Source: Chrysogorgia sp. JL179-B06 (taxonomy: Eukaryota; Cnidaria; Anthozoa; Scleralcyonacea; Chrysogorgiidae). From it: DNA of 64,000 bases. A program made the translations under genes and the position numbers. Below are positions 14,901 through 23,098 of the stretch, one piece after another. The DNA lies in contig JAYKKM010000193.1 in assembly GCA_035772405.1 (NCBI GenBank), forward strand, positions 2,441,501 through 2,505,500, read 5' to 3'. The stretch's first letter is position 1. Every line of letters starts with the position of its first letter. The notes under the pieces are model-generated. The model had not been told where the DNA came from. It saw only the letters and a program-made list of their open reading frames with translations, and searched no databases.

Positions 14901-17900
14901 ATCAACTTTACATGGCTTTTAAACAACAAAACTGCTCTGTAACTGCGCTCATGATGGAGTGTCTCGTGAATGATATAAAATCATGGATGTCTAATAACAT
15001 GCTCAAACTTAACGAAGACAAGACTGAGATTATTGTCTTGAATGGTCCTCGACGTATAAATATTGATTTACCATTTTCAAACTTCATATGTTCAAAATCA
15101 GGAAATGTATTACGGAAGAAGCCGCGAAGATTATGGTGCACACAATGATTTCATCAAAACTTGATTATTGTAATTCAATTCTCTATGGTCTCCCAGATTG
15201 TTCATTGCAATGTTTATCCTCCGTCCAGAAGACGGCTGCTCGACTTATAACTGGAACTAAAAGATAAGAGCACATCACTCCTGCTATGCAGAGACTGCAC
15301 TGGCTGCCTATCAGAAGAAGAATCGAGTATAAGGTTTTGATATTAACATTCAAGTGTCTTCACGGCCCTGCCCCGGATTACTTAGCTAATCTTCTCCAGA
15401 AGCGTTGCAATAAGAGAACTCGGGCTGATGACAAGAACTTTCTTGTGACACCAAGGGTAAAGAGATCCACTTTTGGTGGTCGCAGCTTTAGCTTTGCCTC
15501 GCCCACTTTGTGGAACCAAACTAACAACTGAAATGGATTTATTTAAGAAACGCTTAAAAACTTATTTATTTAATTTATCGTATTAACATTTACATAATTA
15601 TTTTTTCATATAGTTATATCTAGTTTCTATTGTTAAGCGCTTTAGAGTACTGCATGATTTTAGCGCTATATAAATTTAGAGTATTATTATTATTTATTAT
15701 TAATAACATATGCAAATAATACGCATATCATATGCAAGGATATGCGTAACATACACAAAGAAAATGCATATCATACGCAAGATTGATGCATAACATATAC
15801 GAAGAATACGCGCGAAGAATACACACAATATACATGTACACCACTAACAATATGCGTAACATACGCAATGAATATATATATGTTATTTACCGGCTGGGAG
15901 GTCCGTACTGGAAAAATATTTTCCCGAAGTCTCAGAAGCGGCCCGAGACCGAAGGTCGAGGGCCGCTTCTGAGACTGAGGGAAAATATTTTTCCAGTACG
16001 GACCGACCAAAACGGTAAATAACGTGTTTATTTTTTTCGAGCAAAGTCAAAAAAATTGCAATTTTTTGGCGCGAAAAGTTGCGAGAGGTCCGTACTGGTG
16101 TGATACGGACCTCGTACTCAGCCAATCAAAAGGCTCTATTTTAGTTACGGACCTGAGTTACGGACCTCAAAAAAAATAAACATATATTCATCGGGAATAT
16201 ATGTACTGAATATACATACTTGTAACAAAGCGTACAAAACTTGCATCGCGATTTTAGTTTTTGTGCTTTTTTGCATCACATACTTTAAAAAATAGGTACG
16301 CAATGCGTACATGTGTCTACTGCTATTCGGGTTAGAGATGAAATAACTTGGCTTAGGGATGAAACAAACGATCATGTCTCATGAGTTGGCTGCCACATGG
16401 CATTGCCCGCAGTCTGCCGTTCGTAATTTGAAAAAAATCGCAGCTCATCGTATCTCGCTGTGTCAAATTGCCATTTACCGGGCCTTTTACGTTTATTTTT
16501 ATCATAAAATATAAGTAATAAATACACACTACTAAATTAGTTCTTACCTTGACAAGAAAATCTTTACTGTTTCGAACACTCACTCGAATAGAAGCACGGG
16601 GAGCCCAACTCTGACGCCTGTGATGTGTTTCTCTGTTTTTCTATTTTATTCTATATTATGGAAATTCTGATGTTTTATTGGGGCGAGCCCTGAGGCGAGC
16701 CACTCAGTTGTCGTCTGCACGCGCGGTACGGCTGTAATTTGAAACTCGAAACAGCTGTCACTGGTGCCACGTGAATACGCGTGACGATCACTGAAAGCTG
16801 AGACGACAATTGCATGCGCGGACATTTGAAACTCGAAACAGCTGTCACTGGGCGCCACGTGAATACGCGTGCCCCGCTGTCGCGCACATGAGTGTTCATC
16901 GTCTCAGATTGCAGTGCCCAGTGACAGCTGTTTCGAGTTTGAAATTACCGCCGTACCGCGCGTGCGGTCTCATTTGCGCCGCTTTCTTTCAATATTAATT
17001 ATAAAACATCAGAATTTCCATAATATAGAATAAAACAGAGAAACACATCACAGGCGTGATGCAAGCCTCCCTGTGATACAAGCTAACACAAAACACAAGC
17101 TTACAGTTGCACAACAAATGCAATATGGCGAAGCTTGCAGTTGCACTCGCAAATATCACGCGCCTCCCAAAAATCACGCAAACGTCACAAAACGTCATCA
17201 AAAGTTGACTGCCCGCACGTTAGTCTGTTAGATACATAAAAAAGTAGAGTGCTGCGTAGACAGTGTTTTGAATATATAGCAAAGTGAAAAGGTGGTAAAC
17301 TGCCAATAACTGAGTGACGAGATACTGACGTTTCGAGCGGAGCCCTTCATCTTACTCTGCGCATGCGCAGTAGACACAAAAATTCATCGCGATTTGCGAA
17401 TCGCGATACGTTAACTAGAACCCTGAAAATCAGCTTGTTAACCTGGGCCAGTCCGCCCAGTAAACCACCCCTATGTTCTCAATGATGATGAACAACATGG
17501 CAGATTATGCCTTACACAGTTAACATGCACACTTTTCTGATAAATATATTTTGCATAACGAGATCTAGATTGTGAATTATAAGACTATGAGTTACTTAGC
17601 AGTAGCTTTTACAGATATACAACAGTATACTGTGACTGTAGAATATTTGGTTTCTCAAATGACTATGGTTAATATCTGATCATACTACATGTAACATGCA
17701 CTCAGACAAAACCTGTGAATAAATGATTGATAACAAAATACATATAGCAGAGAATAATACAGTGTTCACACACTTGACAAAACAATGAAAACAAACATAA
17801 TATTTACATACAGGTACCTTTATATCACTGTTGTGTGAATCATCAGTTACTATAAGTTCAGAACTGGAAGATGTAGTCTTGGACATTCAGTTTCAAGGTA

Positions 17901-20626
17901 ATACTTTCCAGCACAATATGTAGAGTACAGGTACAGTATAAGCAGTTTGTTAAAATGAATTTCGTATTGATATATATAACTTTGATTGTTTATACTTTTG
18001 GCATTCATTGACATTCATAGCTGTTTGATTGCAGAAATAATAACCCGTGTCAAAATTGCTCATTATGTAGGTTTACTGCGTATTGGTGTGTGTTGTAAGC
18101 GTCAACGGTGAGCATTACTTACAATGAAGACAGTAATGGACAGCCACAGCGCTATTCAACTATTAGTACGGTAAATATCACTTGCAAAATGCAAAACAAC
18201 TTGTTGAAGGCAATATACAGTAGCCATGCAGGTATTCTGTGGCTGTGGTCAAATTTAGGTGCACGTTCACAAAGCCTGACAGGGGGATTATGCAATTTTG
18301 CCATTTTGTGTAGTGAAAAAAACAAAAACAGAGCCGAAACCTAGACTTGGTCTACCATAGCCCAAGTACAGTAGAACCCGAGTTTTACGACCCCATGTTT
18401 ACGACCACCTGCCATTTACAACCACTTTTTCTGGAACGGACGATTTGTAGTTAAAATTTACCTGCCATTAGCGACCACCTGCCAAACGCGACCAGCTACC
18501 ACTTTTTAGCATCCCAAACACTAAATTTAACCTGTCATGAGCAACTTTTTACGAGATAAGCATTGGTCTTTTGCAGTAAACATGCAATAATTTTGACAGC
18601 GCGCGATTACAGGAAACAGGTCTCATCAGCAACCACTTTTTAGCATCCCAAATGCGAAATATGTTACAATCAACAAGCGAGAATTTTGACCACGTGCGAA
18701 TACAGGGAACAAGAATACACACTTGTTGCTTTTTTAGTATTGTTTTGCTTACTTTCATCATAAGCGACCGCATTTTGAGAGTGCATAATAAATATCCTGT
18801 TGGGTATTAGCAACAATCCCAAGCCCTTAAACCATTAACATTGTTGAGGGGAAACGTTTCTAAATTGGCGAAAAGCTCGGACTAATATTTGTTTGTAGCT
18901 GCCATCTTGTCAGGGTTAAATTTTGTAGTGCGAGATCGCAAATAACTTTGCTAATACAACATAAAGCTAACAATAACATGGTACGTATGTTATAGACAAT
19001 TAAACGATCTTTGATTTAATATATTGTATGAGTTTTTACGTTTAGTACAACACTTGAAAATGTTCGAAAACCTCGCAGGTGAGGTTCGTAAATTATATTT
19101 TCGTATTCCGCCATCTTTGTTTATAACGCGCGAAAGATCGCCAATAACTTTGTGGATACGAATCAGTATATATCGTTGCTCCTTACTCTTTTAGTCTGTT
19201 TCTTAGATCAAATTGCTGTATATTAAATTGTTTTGCGATCAAAGGTGAAGTATACATATATGCATTGGGTTTTCTTTCATGGCGCGTATATCGCCCAACA
19301 ATATCGCGCATACCACTCTGTTCAAACTGTGCTTTTTTCCGAAATTTTTCTGGTTTTCTTTCTTTATTATGATGTATTATATTGGTTTAAAATTATAAAT
19401 AAAAGCCATATTCTAGTCGACTAGCGAACACAGAATATAGTCGTAAACATATTATATAGCATCTTCCAATAGGCTTGCATGACGTCTCACATCACTAACT
19501 GCAATTTACAACCACCTGTCGTTTACGATCACTTTTGCTTGGCACAGGGGTGGTCGTAAAACTCAGGTTCTACTGTAATTATTATTATGAAAGCTGAAGT
19601 CTGGTAAAAGTATTAAGCAATTAAACAAATATATATCAGACATAGTTTGACACTACTCTGACTTAAAAAGTTTTCTGAACATAACTTTAAAAGTTACTGT
19701 TCATGACCGAACATTTCAACACTCCAATCTAGTGTCTTCATCAGGGGTGATTGTTGTAATGTTAGGATCCCGACCTTAGCTTAGCTCAGCTCGGCCGACC
19801 CTTTGTGACATATTTTTGCGCCACAGGAGTATTAGCCATAAAAAGGAAGGTTTCATAGTTTTTACATAGACTTTAATGATAAAATAAGTTTCACCCTGGT
19901 AAAATCATAAAATAAGATCACTACGTCGCCATTTTGCTAAATTAGTTCCCAGGCCGTCATTCTTGCACAACAATATAAATGGAACAAGATGACGGGTTGG
20001 GGTTTATAGATTTAAGGTATAATTGGGATTAGTTCTTGGAAATGGGAAGGTCCTTTTAGCCTTGTCCGATTGTGAGGCTGGCCTAAATTAGTAAATACCG
20101 ATAAGGGCTGAAATGAGCAAACACAGGCTGGTCTGAGATTAGGCACCGGTCAGGGGTGTATAAATAGACGTGGCCTGGCGACTGCATGCGTTTCCATCGA
20201 AATCAAATCATCCTCAAAATGTCCAAAATACATAAACTAAACCTAATTTTGAGAACAGTATCGTAGTAAAATATTTATCGTTACTTGGCAAACAAGTTAC
20301 ATAAGTGTTGACTGTTGACAACGACATTGTATTAATGTAAATGCAAGCAGTAATAAGCTGTACACAGAGAAACCGGTTAAACCACACGCAAACTATATTA
20401 ACGTTTAGAATAGACCTACGAGGAAATTTAGGATGATATAACTTACATGTTATACAAATACGTAACTAGTTACCTTCGTCTTAAGCCATTCGTTACTTGC
20501 TGTTAACTCTTTCCAATTTGTAGTCTCTGTAACAACAGCGTTCTCAGATTTTACCAAATCCTTGTTTTGAAGGTACTTGGAGAGCAGTATCTTTGCATCT
20601 TCTTCGTATATAGGTTTGGCAGACAT
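2842..20626 (-). CDS. ACLY: ATP-citrate lyase, N-terminal part (five coding exons)
   Basis: ACLY is the cytosolic enzyme that cleaves citrate with ATP and CoA into acetyl-CoA and oxaloacetate, feeding lipid synthesis and histone acetylation. Five minus-strand exons join in frame with AG/GT borders and give about 176 residues co-linear with the animal ACLY N-terminus (ATP-grasp, succinyl-CoA-synthetase-beta-like region). Recognisable blocks are the start [61 protein letters not shown] and KRLDIAVDE. An in-frame upstream Met exists at 20653, but MSAK at 20626 matches the family start. Animal ACLY is about 1,100 residues, so most of the gene lies left of position 1. No further exon was found in 1-2841, so intron 5 exceeds 2.8 kb. 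Intron 1 (8997-20473) is very large and filled with transposons. Identification is from family knowledge; splice borders are read directly. Confidence 0.95.
3064..3162 (-). CDS. ACLY: ACLY coding exon 4
   Basis: It encodes 33 residues from [10 protein letters not shown] to [11 protein letters not shown], the conserved 'FYVCIYATREGD' and '[13 protein letters not shown]' region. The acceptor is ATCATAG| and the donor AGCAAG|GTTAAC. It is 99 bases long, phase 0. Confidence 0.95.
3485..3560 (-). mobile_element. tRNA-derived SINE head
   Basis: On the minus strand it reads GCGGTAACTCAACTGGTAGA GC, an A-box-like start, then GGACCGGAATCCTGAAGG in the B-box position. It lacks the paired stems of a functional tRNA. 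Confidence 0.5.
3619..4136. mobile_element. TTAA-type MITE, 'AGTGGTACTACGAT' family
   Basis: Its ends AGTGGTACTACGATCAAATT and the complement AAATTTTTATCGTAGTA enclose 520 bases, after TTAA at 3615-3618. It directly abuts the next MITE at 4137. Confidence 0.65.
4137..4469. mobile_element. MITE, 'AAGGTGCCGTCAAGTCCG' family, copy 1
   Basis: Its ends AAGGTGCCGTCAAGTCCGTT and the complement CGGACTTGACGGCACCTT enclose 333 bases. Copies are at 10306-10627 (full) and 48834-48940 (left end). Confidence 0.88.
4805..4867 (-). CDS. ACLY: ACLY coding exon 3
   Basis: It encodes 21 residues, [20 protein letters not shown] plus Q, matching the 'GFLKNFLIEPFVPH' region of animal ACLY. The acceptor is TTTTTAAG| and the donor AAACAA|GTAAGC. 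It is 63 bases long, phase 0. Confidence 0.93.
4951..5020 (+). mobile_element. tRNA-like SINE fragment
   Basis: TCTCGATAGCTCAGTGGTAT resembles an A-box. The rest is diverged and no clear B-box is seen. Confidence 0.35.
5349..5917. mobile_element. TTAA-type MITE, 'AGTGCCACTGTGATGAAA' family
   Basis: Its ends AGTGCCACTGTGATGAAAAT and the complement ATTTCATCACAGTGGCACT are flanked by TTAA at 5345-5348 and 5918-5921. The inner parts around 5480-5780 are also roughly mirror-related. Confidence 0.85.
6484..6605 (+). repeat. Retroelement remnant with a GACGAAGGG...CGCTC hairpin motif, copy 1
   Basis: TTTGACGAAGGGTCTTCGCT is followed by a shared tail (CAGTACACCAACCTTTTTAG, then ACTGCCTACGCAGCACAACA). 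The same order occurs at 39497-39610; the tail alone occurs at 8814-8860 and the head alone at 7728-7757. Confidence 0.65.
6802..6926. mobile_element. Palindromic MITE, 'GTTATTTACCG' family, copy 1
   Basis: The inverted arms GTTATTTACCGTTTTGGTCG... and ...GGTAAATAAT carry TCCGTATAGAAAAATATTT and its complement. The related copy is 15882-16023. Confidence 0.8.
7728..7757 (+). repeat. GACGAAGGG...CTCGAAACG hairpin motif
   Basis: CTGACGAAGGGCATTCACTC is followed by GAAACGTTAG. The layout (CTGANGA, helix, GAAA) resembles a hammerhead ribozyme core, but the middle helix is weak here. Confidence 0.4.
7832..8062. repeat. 21 bp minisatellite, 11 units
   Basis: There are eleven tandem copies of AGTCGGCAGAAGTTAYATTT T, differing only at one C/T site. 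As the unit is seven codons long, all open frames through it are repetitive and not genes. Confidence 0.95.
8874..8996 (-). CDS. ACLY: ACLY coding exon 2
   Basis: It encodes 41 residues beginning [19 protein letters not shown], the nearly invariant ACLY block. The acceptor is ATCTTAG| and the donor ATTCAG|GTAAC. It is 123 bases long, phase 0. Confidence 0.95.
9151..9976. mobile_element. pogo/Tigger-like element remnant, copy 1
   Basis: Its ends CAGTAGAACCCCACTAACTC and the complement GAGTTAGCGGGGTTCTACTG are flanked by TA (9149-9150, 9977-9978). GCTAACTCGAACT words repeat inside both ends. No transposase remains. Confidence 0.8.
10306..10627. mobile_element. MITE, 'AAGGTGCCGTCAAGTCC' family, copy 2
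   Basis: It has the same ends and interior (AAAAAGCGTGTTATAAGAAG, CGAATACTCGCTTTC) as 4137-4469. Confidence 0.88.
10674..10864. mobile_element. MITE with CACAGGACCGCCGAGAG ends
   Basis: CACAGGACCGCCGAGAGACA and the complement CTCTCGGCGGTCCTGTG enclose a GGCCCC-rich interior. A single right end (CCTCTCGGCGGTCCTG) occurs near 44004-44020. Confidence 0.75.
11590..11787 (+). pseudogene. Possible retroelement C-terminal fragment
   Basis: The open frame ends [20 protein letters not shown] then [19 protein letters not shown]. This vaguely resembles the tails of some LINE proteins, but I cannot assign it. Confidence 0.2.
12318..12485 (+). pseudogene. Possible gypsy-type gag N-terminal fragment
   Basis: The frame [20 protein letters not shown] is followed by [20 protein letters not shown] and F. 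The 'P..FtG..nW.dWl..Fe' pattern is common at the start of LTR-retrotransposon gag proteins. It ends abruptly at 12515 and no protease, RT or LTR was found. Confidence 0.35.
12609..13570 (-). pseudogene. Non-LTR retrotransposon RT fragment (CR1/L2-like C-terminal half)
   Basis: The frame reads [14 protein letters not shown] (RT catalytic Asp pair), then [12 protein letters not shown], then [48 protein letters not shown] and a cysteine-rich end [16 protein letters not shown]. This is the typical post-RT thumb and tail of CR1/L2-like LINEs. The frame upstream of 13570 does not look like RT, so the copy is 5'-truncated or rearranged. It lies in ACLY intron 1, on the same strand as ACLY. Confidence 0.85.
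14646..14732. repeat. ATATGCGTAACAT / CATATGCAAG array, left part
   Basis: Irregular tandem words ATGCGTAACATATGC, CACAAAGAATACGC and ATCATATGCAAGG continue at 15704-15880 on the other side of the LINE. Confidence 0.65.
14733..15703 (+). pseudogene. CR1-like LINE 3' half, decayed, inserted into a tandem array
   Basis: It reads [19 protein letters not shown] and [11 protein letters not shown] (RT core), [15 protein letters not shown], then after a deletion [27 protein letters not shown] (with a stop), [20 protein letters not shown] and [15 protein letters not shown]. The 3' end has AGCGCTATATAAATTTAGAG followed by TTATTATT, the classic CR1/L2 tail. Similar AATATGCGTAACAT repeats lie on both sides. 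Confidence 0.85.
15704..15880. repeat. ATATGCGTAACAT / CATATGCAAG array, right part
   Basis: It has the same words as 14646-14732 (ATACGCATATCATATGCAAG, ATGCGTAACATAC). Together they are one array split by the LINE. Confidence 0.65.
15882..16023. mobile_element. Palindromic MITE, 'GTTATTTACCG' family, copy 2
   Basis: The arms are nearly perfect inverted copies carrying GGAAAAATATTTTCCC and CAGAAGCGGCCC on either side of a short centre. More GGTCCGTA fragments follow to 16170. Confidence 0.85.
16612..17063. mobile_element. 450 bp foldback element
   Basis: The arms beginning ACGCCTGTGATGTGTTTCTC and ending with its complement match over about 70 bases, with GAAATTCTGATGTTTTAT and its complement inside. 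The middle contains three copies of GAAACAGCTGTCACTG in mixed orientation. Confidence 0.85.
17064..18368. other. ACLY intron 1, repeats without a recognised gene
   Basis: Nothing clearly coding was seen. The word GCCGAAACCTAGACT near 18334 also occurs near 13760, marking a shared repeat end. Confidence 0.3.
17325..17351 (-). repeat. GATGAAGGGC...GCTCGAAACGTCAG hairpin motif
   Basis: The minus strand reads GATGAAGGGCTCCGCTCGAA ACGTCAG. GGGC can pair with GCTC (one G-U pair), between GATGA and GAAAC. Confidence 0.45.
18369..19575. mobile_element. pogo/Tigger-like element remnant, copy 2
   Basis: Its ends CAGTAGAACCCGAGTTTTAC and the complement GTAAAACTCAGGTTCTACTG are flanked by TA (18367-18368, 19576-19577). 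The ends have repeated TTACGACCACCTGCC words. No intact transposase was found. Confidence 0.8.
19577..20473. other. ACLY intron 1, proximal part
   Basis: Unique-looking AT-rich DNA with no exon or repeat recognised. Confidence 0.3.
20474..20626 (-). CDS. ACLY: ACLY coding exon 1
   Basis: It encodes residues 1-51, from [10 protein letters not shown] to NEWLKTK. The donor reads GAAG|GTAACT. The length of 153 bases gives phase 0. Confidence 0.93.
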
Positions 20627-21057
20627 ACTTTTAGCAGCAAGAACAAAGAACAAACCCGATCACCTCCAACACAACGGAGATTATGCAAGACTGGCTGTTT
20701 AGCCTGTTTTATATTTTCGACTTTTACTTTTTGCATAATTACGTACACAAAGATCACACGTGGCAAATTAATTGTAGCCTGCGATTGTAGTCGGGGTGGG
20801 GGGACACAAACTGACAACACACTCCTGTCGGCTTTACTATCTACATTATATGCCCATAGTTCACAGCCCGTTCAATTGCATAGCAATTCAGTCGTGAACA
20901 GTTCAGGCGTACAGCCGTACTGACTTTCTACTTTCTAGACATGGTCTTGAGTACGTGGCTGGAGACGACCGGAACCCATAATATTTTATAACATCGCATC
21001 AACAAGCGATCTGACAAACTTTTTGGCAAGCCTAAATTTAGCTATGATTTACCTGGA

Positions 21058-21242
21058 GAAGAATCGGGCCAGGGTTATCTTTATTCATTTTAGCCATTTA
21101 AAAATGTGGGTTTTAAATAATAAATGTCAGTTCTCTGTCAAATATATCTGCATAATTTTCGTGGCGGTATAACACGACAGTTACGATTTCCAGTAGAGGT
21201 GTCAATCATCATCAACCGACCAATCACATTCACTCTGCACCA
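21058..21242 (+). repeat. Repeat copy 1, also present around the Harbinger insertion
   Basis: From GAAGAATCGGGCCAGGGTTA to CATTCACTCTGCACC it matches 22300-22455 on the left of the Harbinger element and 30358-30380 on its right. The word AGTTAATTGATATTCCCCTG follows at 21724 in copy 1 but directly at 30381 in copy 2. Confidence 0.75.
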
Positions 21243-21600
21243 GCTGGGCCGGATTAACCCCCGCCCTTTTTGGGGCCCCGCGCCTTCTCGTTGCGCAATT
21301 TGAATTCCGCGCGTTTTTGCTAGAAAGCACGGGGCCCCGATGAGTTTACCGAGGTCCCCCAGTATTTTCCTGTCAGCACGTCCACGCGTCCCACGCAAAG
21401 CCCGCGCAACGTCATACAAGCGCCGAGGGACGAGGCTGGAGGTCCCCGGTAAACACGAGTCCCCGGCAAACGCGAAGCCCTGTGGGGGCGGGAGCGAGCG
21501 GTGATGAGACCCTGGGTACGAGGTTGCGCGAGGCCCCGCCTAAGCGTGTGGCCCCGATAAGCGGTGGGCTCCGGTAGGTGCGAACTTTTTAAGGGGAGCT
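21243..21600. repeat. GGCCCC-rich repeat, possibly hAT-type MITE
   Basis: A GC-rich stretch with GCCGGATTAACCCCCGCCC, GGGGCCCCG and AGGCCCCG words, unlike its AT-rich surroundings. It sits where copy 2 of the host repeat has nothing, so it may be an insertion. Confidence 0.4.
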
Positions 21601-21689
21601 TTTTATAAAGCAGAGGACTTTAATTTAAGGCAGCGAGGACTGAAAGGAAGATAATTTAATCCTAGCTATCTTTTTTTCGTGAAACCGCG

Positions 21690-22235
21690 CTGGGGGTCTA
21701 AACGGTGGGCAAGGGGCCCCGCGCAGTTAATTGATATTCCCCTGAGAAAACCTCAGTTTAACCGAAGAACCCTTTACCAGCCATCCGCTGCTCCATCCAT
21801 CCATCCATCAGGACCACCAAGCGTTGCACGGCATTCATCCGTGAATAAGATGGTTTGGAAGTCGGTCTTGCAGTATACCGCTGAGCCCATTCAAGTCGCT
21901 TGGTCTTTATGGAGCAATCTACATCTTGATGTTCTGGGAACTTCTGGAACTCCAGCCTTCTCAAATACTTGCTTGCTTGACGATAGAGGATTTTTCATGG
22001 CCGCTTGCTTAATTCTAGTCATTTCGCGCCTTGTTATTGTCCTGCTTTTAACTTTATCACATCTCTTCCTTTGAGCATTGCTATCCTCTACGTACTTCTT
22101 GATGGTCCGATGATCTCGACCAAGTTCCTTGGTAATTTCAAGGGATGTTCGACCTTCAGCAAGCAGTCTGACAATTCTGTTCTGTTCATCTGTAGATAAA
22201 TCTCGTTTCCGACAAGAGTTTGCTTAATAATTCAG
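21690..22235 (-). pseudogene. Tc1/mariner-type transposase fragment
   Basis: On the minus strand, split among frames, one reads LSTDEQNRIVRLLAEGRTSL and ITKELGRDHRTIKKYV (the HTH region), then KRLEWAQRY and FTDECRATLGGPDGW (around the first catalytic Asp). The later two acidic residues are missing, so the copy is truncated as well as frameshifted. Confidence 0.75.
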
Positions 22236-22299
22236 AACATCAAACTTTAAGCAATGACCTAAATATTATCATAACTTCTATATTTCTAAACGAAATTTG

Positions 22300-22455
22300 A
22301 AGAATCGGGCCAGGGTTATCTTTATTCATTTTACGGCCATTTAAAAATTTGGGTTTTAAATAATAAATGTCAGTTCTCTGTCAAATATATCTGCATAATT
22401 TTCGTGGCGGTATCCGATATTTTGACGAACACCGAAGATGTTACGATTTCCAGCA
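22300..22455 (+). repeat. Repeat copy 2, left part (split by the Harbinger element)
   Basis: It is nearly identical to 21058-21190 and is interrupted just after TTACGATTTCCAGCAGAGG. The missing right part appears at 30358-30408. Confidence 0.75.
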
Positions 22456-22926
22456 GAGGGGGTTTGAGTAAAACGCGGATGGCGGCGGATGTCATGAGAG
22501 GTTAAATTAAGGCGGATGAGAGGGTAAAAGGCGGCTGAGAGGGTAAAAGGCGGATGAGAGGGTAAGACGCGGATGAGAGGGTAAAAGGCGGTGAGAGGAT
22601 GAGCATGAAATCTTGTTGGCCAGCAGTCACATTAACTGGATAACATCAAGGGAATCGAACCGAGATTCAGATTCGCATTGAATCTGGAGCCAGACGTGAT
22701 ATTTTTTTTATTAAATCGCCTTATACGCCTTATGCTTTGAGTATTACCACTTTTTATGTCATTGTTCTTCAATAAATTCTACATAAAATGAAGCAATCTG
22801 GGGGTTCTCACTGATTTTACATTTCTCTGGGGAACTGCAAATGTTCATCTTATCGCAGACTTACGCTTCGACTTCACCGCCTTCGTAAGTGACAGCCGTC
22901 CCAGTAACAATAGATTTGTGAGGCTA
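22456..22926 (+). repeat. Left long terminal inverted repeat of the Harbinger-type element
   Basis: It is the inverted partner of 29781-30357. The tip has about five GATGAGAGGGTAAAAGGCG subrepeats; the inner part ends at GATTTGTGAGGCTAT. Confidence 0.85.
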
Positions 22927-23098
22927 TCGAAGAGAGAAATTGGATTATTTTGTTAATGTCACTCGTTTCAAGGTCTAGTAGAACAATATCACACCAAATA
23001 GGACGATATTGTTCCGCTATATGTCGCAGTAGAACTCGCAGAAAACAATTTACCGAACTGCGACATGTCGAAATCTTGTCGATTTCACAACACCGAAG

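Noticed and set aside
17680..17886. Frame starting [20 protein letters not shown] as an ACLY exon
   Set aside because: ACLY exon 1 joins directly to exon 2 at the conserved [13 protein letters not shown] junction, leaving no missing residues.
20627..20653. Upstream Met (MFFVLAAKS) as the ACLY start
   Set aside because: Family proteins begin at the MSAK position, so 20626 is preferred.
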